From the NCBI GenBank assembly GCA_046352935.1, contig JAXMGR010000002.1, positions 124,001-188,000 of the forward strand: a stretch of DNA of 64,000 nucleotides, read 5' to 3'. Source of the stretch: CAYWMY01 sp046352935 (GTDB lineage: Bacteria > Pseudomonadota > Gammaproteobacteria > Steroidobacterales > Steroidobacteraceae). Below the pieces are notes generated by a model. It did not search any database and was not told the origin of the DNA. It saw only the letters and a program-made list of their open reading frames with translations. The translations under genes were made by a program, and so were the position numbers. Positions 1 through 9,428 of the stretch are shown piece by piece (positions within the stretch are counted from its first letter, which is position 1; each line of letters opens with the position of its first letter).

Positions 1-795
1 GGGCAGCTCGAGCGCGAACGGCTTGATCAGCTGCCCCTTCAGGATCGCGTCGGCGACCAGGGCTCCACGCCCGAGCGCGATGCCATCGCCGTTCATCGCG
101 GCCGCTGTGACCAGATGCGAATGATTGAAGCCGGGGCCGCGATCCACGTCGATGCCGGAAACACCGGCCGCCTGCAGCCACTCGGCCCAGTCCGTGACGC
201 CGGCGTCGTGCAGCAGCGTGTGATGCCGCAGATCCACAGGCTCGCGCAGGGGGCGTTCCGCGGAAATGATGTCGGGACTGCACACGGGGAAGATGGTCTC
301 GGTGAGGAACCGCTGGACGTCGACACCACGCCAGTCACCATTGCCGTAGCGGATGTCGACGCTCACCTCGCCCTTTTCCAGCGCGTCCGCATCGAGATCC
401 GCCGCGACGATGCGCACGTCCACGCCCGGCTGCAGGCGCAGAAAGCGCCGCAGACGCGGCAGCAGCCACAGCAGGCCGAAGGAGTCGAGCGTCGCAACGT
501 TGAGCACGCGCTGCCGGCGCTTGTCCACCACGGCGCTGGTCGCGGCGCGGATGCCGTCCAACGCGGCGCTGATGCGTGGCAGGTAGGCGCATCCGGAGGC
601 GGTGAGCGCAAGCCCCTGGCCTCGCCCCAAGCGGTGGAACAGCGGCACCCCGAGCCACTCCTCGAGCGCCTTGATCTGGTGACTGACGGCCGCCTGGGTC
701 ACGTGCAGCGAATCCGCAGCGCGCGTGAAGCTCAGATGGCGGGCGGCAGCCTCGAACACGACCAGGGCGTTGAGAGGTGGCAGACGACGCGGCAT
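1..795 (-). CDS. LysR-family transcriptional regulator (GcvA-like), C-terminus cut by window edge
   Basis: The frame is open from the ATG at 793-795 to base 1, giving 265 residues, so only the extreme C-terminus is missing. The N-terminus has the LysR winged helix-turn-helix (about residues 5-62), with the recognition-helix signature TQAAVSHQIKALE. A GcvA-type effector-binding domain follows (VLNVATLDSFGLLWLLPRL, then DIRYGNGDW near residue 155). It is divergent from the D-mannonate dehydratase gene with only 55 bases between the start codons, the usual arrangement for a LysR activator and its target. Control of the manD/sulfatase pair is therefore inferred. The effector is unknown. Confidence 0.9.
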   Translation of the reverse strand, partial: MPRRLPPLNALVVFEAAARHLSFTRAADSLHVTQAAVSHQIKALEEWLGVPLFHRLGRGQGLALTASGCAYLPRISAALDGIRAATSAVVDKRRQRVLNVATLDSFGLLWLLPRLRRFLRLQPGVDVRIVAADLDADALEKGEVSVDIRYGNGDWRGVDVQRFLTETIFPVCSPDIISAERPLREPVDLRHHTLLHDAGVTDWAEWLQAAGVSGIDVDRGPGFNHSHLVTAAAMNGDGIALGRGALVADAILKGQLIKPFALELP

Positions 796-850
796 CGGCA
801 ATATCCTGCTGCAGACGCTTTCAGTCTAGCCTGATCCGGAGCGTATCCAA

Positions 851-2059
851 ATGAGAATCGTCGACGCCCGCGTCATCACGACCTGCCCGAGCCGAAACTT
901 CGTGACGCTCAAGATCCTCACGGACGACGGTGTCTACGGCATCGGTGATGCGACACTGAACGGCCGCGAACTCGCCGTGGCCGCCTACCTGAGCGAGCAC
1001 GTCGTGCCCTGCCTCATCGGGCGCGATCCGCACCGCATCGAGGATACCTGGCAGTACCTCTATCGAGGCGCCTACTGGCGGCGCGGCCCCGTGACCATGA
1101 CCGCGATCAGTGCCGTCGACACCGCGCTGTGGGACATCAAGGCGAAGGTCGCGGGCCTGCCGCTGTACCAGCTGCTCGGCGGCCGCAGCCGCAGCGGCGT
1201 CATGGTCTACGGCCACGCCAACGGCCGCGACATCCAGGAGACCGCCGACGAAGTCGAGCGCTACATCGGGCTCGGCTACAAGGCGATCCGCGCGCAGTGC
1301 GGCGTACCCGACCTGCCGTCGACCTACGGTGTGTCCGGCGACAAGATGTACTACGAGCCCGCCGACGCCGACCTGCCGACCGAGAACGTCTGGTCGACCG
1401 AGAAATACCTGGTACACGTGCCGAAGCTGTTCGAGGCGCTGCGCGTGCGGTTCGGCGACGGGCCGCACCTGCTGCACGACGTGCATCACCGCCTCACGCC
1501 GATCGAGGCGGGACGGCTCGGGCGGGCGCTCGAGCCTTACCGCCTGTTCTGGATGGAGGACGCGACGCCGGCCGAGAACGAGGCGAATTTCAGGCTGATC
1601 CGCCATCACACGGTGACGCCGCTCGCGGTCGGCGAAGTCTTCAACACGATCTGGGACTGCCGCCAGCTGGTCGAGGAACAGCTCATCGACTACATCCGCA
1701 CGACGGTCGTGCACGCGGGGGGCATCACGCACCTGAAGCGCATCGCCGATTTCGCCGCGCTCCACAACGTACGCTTGGGCTGCCATGGTGCCACCGACCT
1801 GTCGCCGGTGTGCATGGGCGCGTCGCTGCACCTCAACACGGCCATCCCGAACTTCGGCGTGCAGGAGTACATGCGGCATACGCCGGAGACGGACGCCGTC
1901 TTCCCGCACGACTACCGTTACGCGGACGGCCAGCTGTACTGCGGCGAGACGCCCGGCCACGGCGTCGATATCGACGAGGCGCTCGCGGCGAAGTATCCGT
2001 ATCGCCGCGCCTACCTGCCGGTCAACCGGCTGGAGGACGGCACGCTGTGGCACTGGTGA
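851..2059 (+). CDS. manD: D-mannonate dehydratase (enolase superfamily, ManD/RspA type)
   Basis: 402 residues, the usual length of the family. It dehydrates D-mannonate to 2-keto-3-deoxy-D-gluconate in hexuronate catabolism. The enolase-superfamily capping domain (NFVTLKILTDDGVYGIGDATL near residue 16) is followed by the barrel. The residues expected from characterised ManD enzymes are at the expected positions: Tyr159, the metal ligands Asp210, Glu236 and Glu262, and His212 in HDVHH. The motif GCHGATDLSP is also conserved. The ATG lies 11 bases after GGAG. The 3' end overlaps the start of a sulfatase gene, so the two are probably co-translated. The family also contains low-activity RspA-like paralogues, so activity on mannonate is likely but not certain. 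Confidence 0.93.
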   Translation: MRIVDARVITTCPSRNFVTLKILTDDGVYGIGDATLNGRELAVAAYLSEHVVPCLIGRDPHRIEDTWQYLYRGAYWRRGPVTMTAISAVDTALWDIKAKVAGLPLYQLLGGRSRSGVMVYGHANGRDIQETADEVERYIGLGYKAIRAQCGVPDLPSTYGVSGDKMYYEPADADLPTENVWSTEKYLVHVPKLFEALRVRFGDGPHLLHDVHHRLTPIEAGRLGRALEPYRLFWMEDATPAENEANFRLIRHHTVTPLAVGEVFNTIWDCRQLVEEQLIDYIRTTVVHAGGITHLKRIADFAALHNVRLGCHGATDLSPVCMGASLHLNTAIPNFGVQEYMRHTPETDAVFPHDYRYADGQLYCGETPGHGVDIDEALAAKYPYRRAYLPVNRLEDGTLWHW

Positions 2060-3393
2060 AGGCCGCCGCGCTCGCACTGGCCATCACCGCGATCGTCGCC
2101 ACAGCGCCGGCCGCCGCGCCGACGGCGACGCGCTCACCCAACATCGTGCTCATCGTCGCCGACGATCTCGGCCCTGGCGACCTGGGCGCCTATGGCGGCA
2201 GGCGCATCCGTACCCCGAACATCGATGAGCTCGCGGCCGACGGGATCCGCTTCACGCAGGCGTACGCCAGCGCGAACGTCTGCTCGCCGTCGCGGGCCGG
2301 GCTGATGACCGGCCGTTATGCGATCCGCTCGGGGCTCGCGTGGAAGGTCATCGGCGCGGACGACGAACGCGGTCTGCCGCAAGACGAAGAGACGCTGGCC
2401 GGGATCGTCCGCCGGGCGGGCTATGCCACCCTGTACGTCGGCAAGTGGCACCTCGGCAATCGCGACCGGCATTCGCCGCTGCGCCACGGCTTCGAGCACT
2501 TCTTCGGCGTGCTGCACAGCAACGACATGCCGGATTTTGCGCTCTATCGCGACGCGACGCGCATCGAGCAGCCGGTGGACCAGCGGCGCCTCACCGAGCA
2601 CTACACGCAGGCGGCCACCGAATTCATCGCACACACCTCGTCACGGCCGTTCCTGCTGGTCGTGGCCCATACGGCCCCGCACATCCCGCTGCATCCGTCG
2701 CAACGTTTCCGGGGCCGCTCCGCGGCCGGGCTGTACGGCGACGTTGTCGAGGAACTGGACTGGAGCACCGGCGAGATCCTGGCGGCGCTGCGCCGCGCCG
2801 GTGTCGCGCGCGATACACTGGTCGTCTTCACCAGTGACAACGGCCCGTTCTTCGAAGGCAGTGCCGGCGGTCTGCGGGGCGGCAAGGGCAACGTCTGGGA
2901 GGGCGGCTACCGCGTGCCGCTGATCGCGCGCTGGCCGGCGGTGATCCGCCCGCGCCGCACCGCCACGAGCATGACGATGAACATCGACCTGTTGCCGACG
3001 GTGGCCGAAGCGGTCGGCGTGCGGCCCACCGCCGCGGTGCTCGACGGCCGCAGCCTGTTGCCGGTGTTTCGCGGCGCCGATCGCACCGCGCACGAGTACC
3101 TGTATTTCTTCAACAACGAGACCGTCGTCGGACTGCGAACCGCCGAGTGGAAGCTGGTGACGCACGCGTATTACACGACCAGCCTCGGTTCATTCGAGAA
3201 CTTCGCGCGCCTGCCGGGCTTCGACGGACCGTATGAGCTGCTGTTCGACCGGCGCGGCATGGATGATGAAGCCTATGGTGTCGGCGATCGCGAGCCACGG
3301 ATCCTGAACCGACTGCGCGAGGAACTGCGGCGTGCGCGCGCGGAGTTCGATCCACTCCGCACGCACGCACCCGAGCCCGTGTTCCCGCAGTGA
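2047..3393 (+). CDS. secreted type I sulfatase (formylglycine-dependent)
   Basis: About 448 residues. The start is an alanine-rich signal peptide, and IVLIVADDLGPGDLGAYGG follows, the N-terminal sulfatase signature with metal-binding Asp39 and Asp40. The nucleophile motif is CSPSR (Cys79), the CxPxR site converted to formylglycine. A second metal site is FTSDNGP. It should remove sulfate from an organic (probably sugar) ester in the periplasm. Two GTG starts are possible: 2047, with GGAGG ten bases upstream, and 2056, which makes a GTGA overlap with the manD stop. I chose 2047 for the ribosome site. The overlap with manD points to a sulfated uronate-containing glycan as substrate (inference). 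Confidence 0.9.
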   Translation: MALVKAAALALAITAIVATAPAAAPTATRSPNIVLIVADDLGPGDLGAYGGRRIRTPNIDELAADGIRFTQAYASANVCSPSRAGLMTGRYAIRSGLAWKVIGADDERGLPQDEETLAGIVRRAGYATLYVGKWHLGNRDRHSPLRHGFEHFFGVLHSNDMPDFALYRDATRIEQPVDQRRLTEHYTQAATEFIAHTSSRPFLLVVAHTAPHIPLHPSQRFRGRSAAGLYGDVVEELDWSTGEILAALRRAGVARDTLVVFTSDNGPFFEGSAGGLRGGKGNVWEGGYRVPLIARWPAVIRPRRTATSMTMNIDLLPTVAEAVGVRPTAAVLDGRSLLPVFRGADRTAHEYLYFFNNETVVGLRTAEWKLVTHAYYTTSLGSFENFARLPGFDGPYELLFDRRGMDDEAYGVGDREPRILNRLREELRRARAEFDPLRTHAPEPVFPQ

Positions 3394-3412
3394 TCCACTG
3401 CGGCCACGGCGC

Positions 3413-3436
3413 CCCCGCCTGCGACCGCAGACGGGG
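3413..3436. terminator. hairpin between convergent sulfatase and receptor genes
   Basis: CCCCG-C-CTGCG pairs with CGCAG-A-CGGGG around an AC loop, two five-base-pair blocks separated by a single-base mismatch. It sits in the 66-base gap between two converging genes. There is no clear T-run, so it may be a factor-assisted or bidirectional terminator. Confidence 0.4.
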
Positions 3437-3459
3437 CCGCCATGGCGGCAGCCGAGAGA

Positions 3460-5859
3460 TCAGAACCTGAACGACAGGTTCGCGCCGAAGGTGCGCGGGT
3501 GCGGCCGCAGGCGGATGCCGCTCAGACCGAAGTTCTCCTGTGTGCCGGTGTAGTAGTCCTCGCCGAACACGTTCTGCACGTACACGGTCACCGCCGCGCG
3601 CGACCACTCGAAGCCGCCGCGGAGGTTGACGACGTCGAACGAGGGTACCTTGTACGGGAACTCGTTCGGCCCGACGACGCGCACGAGACCCTGGTTGGGC
3701 GAGGGCCCGCGGGTCTGCAGGTTGGTCAGCGCCTCGATGTCCGAGTACTGGCTGTCGCGGTGCGTGTACTCCCCCCGGATCCAGGCCGTGTTGTCCCCCA
3801 CCGGCCAGCGATACTCCCCGAAGGCATTGGCGGTGATCTTCGGCGACTTCGGCATGTCGAGGCCGATCGCCGTCGGCGTGAAGCCGCCCGTGATCTGGAT
3901 GCAGGTCGGCTGTCCCGGGATCGAGATGTCGCACTGCGGTTCATCGGTGATCTTGGTGTCGAGATAGCCGATGGAGCCGCCGACCGTCAGGCGCTCGGTC
4001 GCGCGCGCGACGATCTCGACTTCCGCGCCCTTGGCCTCCGAGTCGACGTTGACCGTCTGCTCCAGGTTGGACGACAGGTCACCGGGCGTCAGGAAGCGGA
4101 ACGCCTCGACCTGCAGGTCCTTCCAGTCCAGGTAGAACACCGAGACGTTGAGGCGGACACGGCGGTCGGCGAACTCTGTCTTGATACCCGCCTCGTAGTT
4201 CCACAACTGCTCCTTGTCGAAGCGGATGCTGATCGGCGCCGAGTTGTTGTTCGTGTCGTTCCCCGTGGTGGCGCCACCCGCCTTGTAGCCCTTCGAGACG
4301 GTCACGTACACGCTGGCGGCGTCCGACCAGGCGAAGCGCAGGCCGGCGCGCGGCGCGAAGTCCTTGAACTTGTTCTTGGCGCGTATGTCCGGCCGAGCGA
4401 AGTTGATGAAGCTCGGGAAGAACGCCGGATTCGAGGGCCCGCAACCGCAGGACGGCGCGATGCCGAACGCCGTGCGCTCGTTGAGCACGTCGTCCTGCGT
4501 GTAGCGGCCGCCGACGATCAGGTCCAGGCGGTCAGTGGCGTGGAAGGTCGCGTCCCCGAACACCGCGATGCTGTCCACCTCGAAGTTCTTGGTGTTGCGG
4601 GAGAGGCCGAGACCCGTCGGGAACGGTGGCAGGAAGCCGACGCCCTGGAAGCTCGCCGTCGGATTCGACGAGACCGCGATGTTGTTGAACTGCTCCTGCT
4701 CGTCGTGTGCGTACAGCGCCCCCAGCACCCAGTCGATCTTCGAACCGGTCGACTCGACCCGGCCCTCGAAGCTCCAGGACTTGCCGTCGTACCTGTTGTT
4801 GCGGGCGAGCACGTCGAGGTTGCCGATCAGGTCCTGGTCGAACAGTCGCCGCTGCTTGGCGTCGATGAGACCAGCCACCGCCTTGAAGCGCAGGCCGTCG
4901 GAAATCTCCTGCGTGAAGTTGCCGATCAGCACCGTCGTCTTCAGCTTGTTGTACTCGTCGAGATCGTGGCTCAGCTTGTTCTGGTTGTCCGGGAAGAAGC
5001 CCGTGCCGGGATCGAATGCGATGCCCGGCTGGAAACCAAAGGTGTCGATCGTGTCCAGGTCGAGCACGCCGGAAGGTACGTTCTCGTCCGTGCCCTGGTC
5101 CTCGTCGGCGTAGATCGCGGTGATCCCCACCGTGGTGCTTTCGCTCGGCTCCCACACGGCGCGCAGGCGCAGGTTCAGCCACTCATGGCCGCTGTCCTTG
5201 GTGCCCGGACCGATGTTCTTGACCAGTCCGGAGCTGTCCTCATAGAACGCGACTGCACGGACCTTGAACGTCTCCGTGAGCGGGACGTTGAAGATGCCCG
5301 TGACGTTGTAGGCCTCGCCGGCACCGTCGTAGAACTCGCTGCCCAGCGTCAGCTGGCCTTCGTATTCGTCGGTCGGCGCTCGTGTGCTCAGGTTGAGAGC
5401 ACCGCCCAGCGAATTGCGGCCGAAGTACGTGCCTTGGGGGCCGCGCAGCACTTCCACGCGGTCCATGTCGATCAGCATCGGGTTGGCGACGCCGTTCGGT
5501 ACGGACGCGATGCTGAACTCGTCGAGATAGTTGCCCACCGAGTTGACGAAGGCGTTCTCACCGGAGACCAGGTTGTTGACACCCCGGATCGAGATGCCGA
5601 GACCACGGCTGCCGGACTGCGCGTCCTCCGTGAAACTCACGTTCGGCGTCATGGTGAGGTAGTCGACCGCACCACGGACATTGGACTTCGCCATGGCCTC
5701 GCCGGAGAACGCCGTGACGCTGACGGGGACCTCCTGCAGATTCTGCTCGCGCCTCTGCGCCGTGACGACGATCGTCTCCAGAGCAACCGTGTCCTCGGCG
5801 CGTCCCGCACCGGGCGCCAGCGCGGCGAGACACGCCGCGGTGAGACAACATTTCTTCAT
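3460..5859 (-). CDS. TonB-dependent outer-membrane receptor
   Basis: 799 residues from ATG 5859. The frame is open further upstream, but this start gives a clean signal peptide (MKKCCLTAACLAALAPGAGRA) with GAGGG in front. The TonB box-like segment TIVVTAQRREQ follows, then the plug domain (EVPVSVTAFSGEAM, VEVLRGPQGTYFGRNSLGG) and a 22-strand-type barrel ending in the aromatic C-terminus SFRF. This is the architecture of the large family expanded in sphingomonads and related degraders, used for import of oligosaccharides, aromatics or siderophores. It lies between the manD-sulfatase genes and the divergent dehydrogenase operon, so it is probably the uptake gate for that cluster. The ligand is not readable from sequence. 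Confidence 0.93.
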   Translation of the reverse strand: MKKCCLTAACLAALAPGAGRAEDTVALETIVVTAQRREQNLQEVPVSVTAFSGEAMAKSNVRGAVDYLTMTPNVSFTEDAQSGSRGLGISIRGVNNLVSGENAFVNSVGNYLDEFSIASVPNGVANPMLIDMDRVEVLRGPQGTYFGRNSLGGALNLSTRAPTDEYEGQLTLGSEFYDGAGEAYNVTGIFNVPLTETFKVRAVAFYEDSSGLVKNIGPGTKDSGHEWLNLRLRAVWEPSESTTVGITAIYADEDQGTDENVPSGVLDLDTIDTFGFQPGIAFDPGTGFFPDNQNKLSHDLDEYNKLKTTVLIGNFTQEISDGLRFKAVAGLIDAKQRRLFDQDLIGNLDVLARNNRYDGKSWSFEGRVESTGSKIDWVLGALYAHDEQEQFNNIAVSSNPTASFQGVGFLPPFPTGLGLSRNTKNFEVDSIAVFGDATFHATDRLDLIVGGRYTQDDVLNERTAFGIAPSCGCGPSNPAFFPSFINFARPDIRAKNKFKDFAPRAGLRFAWSDAASVYVTVSKGYKAGGATTGNDTNNNSAPISIRFDKEQLWNYEAGIKTEFADRRVRLNVSVFYLDWKDLQVEAFRFLTPGDLSSNLEQTVNVDSEAKGAEVEIVARATERLTVGGSIGYLDTKITDEPQCDISIPGQPTCIQITGGFTPTAIGLDMPKSPKITANAFGEYRWPVGDNTAWIRGEYTHRDSQYSDIEALTNLQTRGPSPNQGLVRVVGPNEFPYKVPSFDVVNLRGGFEWSRAAVTVYVQNVFGEDYYTGTQENFGLSGIRLRPHPRTFGANLSFRF

Positions 5860-6122
5860 TGCAGGCCCTCGTGTTCTTGATGGACTCTCCGCCCGATTCT
5901 CCGGGCGGCGCTGCCGTTGCCGAGCCACAACACTCGAATCCCCGCCGTTGCGTCGTTCGCCAGGATCACGAACCGCCGGGCGACCACGCCTTTCCCCCAA
6001 CGAATGGCCGGGTTCGTCGGGCGGAGAATAGTTCAAGGATGCCACTCCGGTAGTTAGCGTTTGTTATTCGCCACATGACAAGAACTAATCGGCGGCGCGG
6101 ACCGGGTCACTAGAATCGCCGC
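5860..6122. promoter_or_regulatory. divergent promoter region of receptor and Gfo/Idh operon
   Basis: This 263-base spacer must carry both promoters. In the receptor leader (transcribed leftward), CCGCCCG at 5889-5895 pairs with CGGGCGG at 5902-5908 around a six-base loop, 30 bases upstream of the start codon. I could not assign -35/-10 boxes confidently. Confidence 0.4.
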
Positions 6123-7115
6123 ATGGACGTCGTGCGCTGGGGAATCGTTGGAACGGGTCGCATGGCCGCGACGATGGCCGCGGAGATCGACGGGCTGCGC
6201 TCGCAGGGCCACCAGCTCACGGCCGTGGCGTCGCGCAACCCCGCGACCGGGCGAGCGTTCGCGGCCCGCCACCGTGTCGCGAACGTCCACAGCGGCGCCG
6301 CGGATCTCGCCGCCGACGCGGACGTCGATGCCGTGTACATCGCCACGCCCCACAGCGTGCACGCCGACGACATGCTGGCCTGTGTGCGATCGGGCAAGGC
6401 CGTGCTCTGTGAGAAGCCCTTCACGCTGGACGCCGCCTCGGCAGAGCGCGTCATCGATGCCGCGCGCACACGCGGCGTGTTCGTCATGGAGGCCATGTGG
6501 ACCCGCTTCCTGCCGGCGCTCGCCGCGTTGCGCGCCGCGATCGCCGCGAACGAGATCGGCGACGTCAGGGTGCTGGTCGGCGGCGGCGCCTTCGTTCCCG
6601 AGCTGCCGCCCGGGCACTACCTCCTGGACCGGTCGCTGGGCGGTGGCGTGCTGCTCGATGCGGGCGTCTACCTGGTATCCCTCGCGTCCATGATCCTCGG
6701 GGCGCCGACCGCGGTACACGCGGTCGGCCGCATCGGTACACACGGCGTCGACGAGCAGGACGCAATCGTCCTCGAACACGAGGGCGGTGCGGATGCAATC
6801 CTCTACGTGTCGCTGCGGGCGCGACGGTCTCCCGATCTCGAAGTCCTCGGAAGCCGCGGCCGCATCCGCATCGGCGCGCCTGTGTTCCGTCCGGAACAAC
6901 TGACGGTCTGGACCCCGTCCGGTGGCGAGTCGGTGCGGCAGTATCCGGTCGCCGGCAGCGGCTACGGGTATCAGCTCGAAGCGGTGGCTGAGGCGCTGCG
7001 CGCCGGGACCACCGAATGCGCGCTGATGCCCCTCGATGAAACCCGGTCGATCCTGCGCACGCTCGATGCGGTCCGCGCGCAGATCGGGCTTGCGTATCCC
7101 GGCGAGACGAGGTGA
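6123..7115 (+). CDS. Gfo/Idh/MocA-family NAD(P)-dependent oxidoreductase
   Basis: 330 residues. The N-terminal Rossmann fold shows GIVGTGRMA (residues 7-15), and the family motif CEKPF carries the conserved Glu97-Lys98-Pro99. The C-terminal alpha/beta domain includes LGGGVLLDAGVYLVSLA, as in the sugar/dihydrodiol dehydrogenase branch of the family. It most likely oxidises or reduces a sugar or cyclic polyol hydroxyl. It is the first gene of a tight same-strand run (gaps of 3, 3, 18 and -4 bases), so it is in an operon with the next four genes. The exact substrate cannot be named. Confidence 0.88.
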   Translation: MDVVRWGIVGTGRMAATMAAEIDGLRSQGHQLTAVASRNPATGRAFAARHRVANVHSGAADLAADADVDAVYIATPHSVHADDMLACVRSGKAVLCEKPFTLDAASAERVIDAARTRGVFVMEAMWTRFLPALAALRAAIAANEIGDVRVLVGGGAFVPELPPGHYLLDRSLGGGVLLDAGVYLVSLASMILGAPTAVHAVGRIGTHGVDEQDAIVLEHEGGADAILYVSLRARRSPDLEVLGSRGRIRIGAPVFRPEQLTVWTPSGGESVRQYPVAGSGYGYQLEAVAEALRAGTTECALMPLDETRSILRTLDAVRAQIGLAYPGETR

Positions 7116-7118
7116 GCG

Positions 7119-7994
7119 ATGGCGGTGGTACTGATCACAGGGTGCAGCAGTGGCTTCGGCCTGCACGCGGCGGTGGCCTTCTCGCAGGCGGGCGACACGG
7201 TCTATGCGTCGATGCGCGACACCGGCAGGGCTGGCGCGCTGCGCGCGTCCCTGCCCGCGGGAGCCGATGTCCGCGTGGTGCCGCTCGACGTGACCGTGCC
7301 ATCGATGCACGCGCCGCTCGTCGAACGGATCGCGCGCGAGTCGGGCCGGCTCGACGTGCTCGTCAACAATGCCGGACTGATCCGGCCGGGCGCGTTCGAG
7401 GATGTCGACGATGCGTCGTTCCGCGCAGTCATGGAGACGAACTTCTTCGGGCCATTCGCCCTGATCCGCGCGGCGCTGCCGCAGATGCGCCGCCAGAACG
7501 GCGGCACGATCATCACGATCAGCTCGCTGTCGGGGATTGCCGGTCTGCCGACGGATGTCGCCTACACCGCGAGCAAGTTCGCCGTCGAGGGTGCCACCGA
7601 AGCCCTGCGCCACGAAGTCGACCGCTGGAACATCCGTGTCGCGCTGGTCGAGGCTGGACTGTATGCGACCGGCATCTTCGCGCCCAGCGTCGAGTCGCGC
7701 TCGACGCTGCCGCGCGGTTACCCCGCGGACTCTCCGTACCGTGCGCTCGTCGAACACAAGTGGCGCGAGTTGCAGGCGCGTCTGCCGCAGGCAATGGACC
7801 CCGCACGGGTCGGCGAGCTGCTGGTCAGCATCGCGCGTTCGGACGGCAGCCAGCTCCGCTGGCCGGCCGACGACGTCGCACGCCGGGTGCTCGCCACGAT
7901 GTTCGCGCAGGACGACGCAGCCCGCGACGCGTTCCTGCGCAAGGTGTCTGGCACGGACTGGTGGAGTGCGGGCGGCGCGCCACCCGGAGAATGA
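7119..7994 (+). CDS. short-chain dehydrogenase/reductase
   Basis: 291 residues. The classical SDR features are cofactor motif TGCSSGFG (residues 7-14), NNAG (83-86), the catalytic serine in ITISS (about 136) and the YTASK motif with Tyr149 and Lys153. The Arg after SM in YASMRD (about residue 33) suggests NADP preference, as an inference. The start is three bases after the previous stop. It is probably the second oxidoreductase step of the operon's pathway. Confidence 0.88.
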   Translation: MAVVLITGCSSGFGLHAAVAFSQAGDTVYASMRDTGRAGALRASLPAGADVRVVPLDVTVPSMHAPLVERIARESGRLDVLVNNAGLIRPGAFEDVDDASFRAVMETNFFGPFALIRAALPQMRRQNGGTIITISSLSGIAGLPTDVAYTASKFAVEGATEALRHEVDRWNIRVALVEAGLYATGIFAPSVESRSTLPRGYPADSPYRALVEHKWRELQARLPQAMDPARVGELLVSIARSDGSQLRWPADDVARRVLATMFAQDDAARDAFLRKVSGTDWWSAGGAPPGE

Positions 7995-7997
7995 CGC

Positions 7998-8984
7998 ATG
8001 GGACGCCGCATCATCTTCCCGGCCATCGGGCAGGTCCGACTGGACGACTTCGAGCCGCGCGCACCGGATGCCGGCGAGGTCCGCGTCCGGTCACTCTACA
8101 GTCTGATGAGCATCGGCACGGAGACGATCATCCTGCACGCACGCTACGAGCCCGGCACGCACTTCGCGGCGCGTTTCTCCTTTCCGCAGCTCAAGACCGG
8201 TGTGCAGACGGTGGCGGTCGTCGAGGCGGTCGGCGACGGTGTACACGAGTTCGCAATCGGCGACCGCGTCTTCATGCGCATGGCGCACACCTCGCACTGG
8301 ACGCTGCCCGCCGCGCAGTGCTCACCGGTCCCCGCCGACATCGACCCGAAGCCGGCCTGCTGGTGCGGACTCGCCAAGACGGCGTTCCGGGCCGCACATG
8401 CGGCACCGTTCGCGCTCGGCGGCAACGTCCTCGTCGTCGGCGCCGGCCCTGTCGGCCAGATGGCACTGCGCTGGGCGCGCACGGCCGGCATGCAGACCAT
8501 CGCGGTCGCGGACCTGGCACCACTCCGGCTCCAACTCGCCGCCGCGGGCGGCGCCACACACTGCAGCGAGGGTCCGCTGGCGGCGACACGTGCCGCACTG
8601 CTCGCCGCGGCCGGCCAGGACGGCTATGACATGGTCGTCGACACGACCGGCAATCCGGCCGCTTTCGCCGAAGCGCTGGGCCTCGTGGCCCCGTTCGGGC
8701 GCCTGGTGCTGCTCGGCGACACCGGTTATCCCTCGCGCCAGACGCTGACTTCCGATGTGATGACGCGCGGGCTGACCATCGTCGCGACGCACGATCACCA
8801 CGACCGTGGCGGCTGGACGCAGCGACGCATCGATGGGCTGTTCTTCCAGCACGCGCGGAGTGGCTCCTTCCCGCTGGCCGGTCTCATCACGCACGAATTC
8901 CGGCCGGAGGACTGCGAGCGCGCCTACGCCCTGGCAACGGAACACCGCGACCGCGCCGTCGGCATCCTGTTCGACTGGACCTGA
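7998..8984 (+). CDS. medium-chain (zinc-type fold) alcohol dehydrogenase-like protein
   Basis: 328 residues of the MDR fold. A GroES-like N-terminal domain (GEVRVRSLYSLMSIGTE) is followed by a Rossmann domain with VVGAGPVGQMALRWA (about residues 147-161). The usual catalytic-zinc Cys-His-Glu triad of alcohol dehydrogenases is not evident: SIGTE replaces the Cys-containing loop, as in the BchC-like and bi-domain oxidoreductase branches. It may therefore work without catalytic zinc. It sits between two SDR genes in the operon. Confidence 0.82.
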   Translation: MGRRIIFPAIGQVRLDDFEPRAPDAGEVRVRSLYSLMSIGTETIILHARYEPGTHFAARFSFPQLKTGVQTVAVVEAVGDGVHEFAIGDRVFMRMAHTSHWTLPAAQCSPVPADIDPKPACWCGLAKTAFRAAHAAPFALGGNVLVVGAGPVGQMALRWARTAGMQTIAVADLAPLRLQLAAAGGATHCSEGPLAATRAALLAAAGQDGYDMVVDTTGNPAAFAEALGLVAPFGRLVLLGDTGYPSRQTLTSDVMTRGLTIVATHDHHDRGGWTQRRIDGLFFQHARSGSFPLAGLITHEFRPEDCERAYALATEHRDRAVGILFDWT

Positions 8985-9002
8985 GGCCGCGACGGAGGAG
9001 AT

Positions 9003-9428
9003 GTGACCCGTCTCGCACACGTCTGCATCGAATCCGCGGACCTCGATGCCACCGAGCGCTTCTACGCCTGCCTGGGGCTCAGCCGACGCTTCGAGTTCCG
9101 CAATCCCCGCGGATTGCTGATCGGCTTCTATCTGCAGTTCGCCGACCGCAGCTTCATCGAGGTGATCCGTGTGGAAGAAGTGCGGTGCGAGGGTGCCGTC
9201 CGCCATTTCGCAATCGAATCGGACGACGTGACCACGCTGCGCGCGAAGCTGATCGCAGCGGGCTTCGATGCCAGCGAGAAGCGCCTCGGCGAGGATCGCA
9301 CCTGGGTCGTCTCCTGCCGCGACCCGAACGGCGTGTTCATCGAACTGCACGAATACGGGCCGGACAGCATGCAGCTGGACGGCGGTGTCTGCCTGATCGA
9401 CTACAACCCGAGGCCGCGCGCACCATGA
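9003..9428 (+). CDS. VOC-family (glyoxalase/dioxygenase fold) protein
   Basis: 141 residues. LAHVCIESADLDATERFYACLGL is split over two strands as in the first beta-alpha-beta-beta-beta module, and DPNGVFIELHEY near the C-terminus carries the typical metal-ligand Glu of the second module. The start is GTG at 9003, because GGAGGAG ends two bases before it, while the ATG at 9001 is followed at once by a stop. The role is probably an isomerase/epimerase or lyase step in the operon. The stop overlaps the next start (ATGA). Confidence 0.85.
   Translation: MTRLAHVCIESADLDATERFYACLGLSRRFEFRNPRGLLIGFYLQFADRSFIEVIRVEEVRCEGAVRHFAIESDDVTTLRAKLIAAGFDASEKRLGEDRTWVVSCRDPNGVFIELHEYGPDSMQLDGGVCLIDYNPRPRAP

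Noticed and set aside
2047..3393. Sulfatase matured by the neighbouring FGE-like proteins
   Set aside because: Although the nucleophile motif CSPSR needs formylglycine, both FGE-fold neighbours lack the catalytic cysteines, so I do not claim this pairing.
3442..5880. Long open frame opposite the first TonB receptor gene
   Set aside because: It mirrors the codon pattern of the receptor gene on the other strand, has no recognisable motifs and is arginine/valine-biased as expected for a GC-rich shadow frame.
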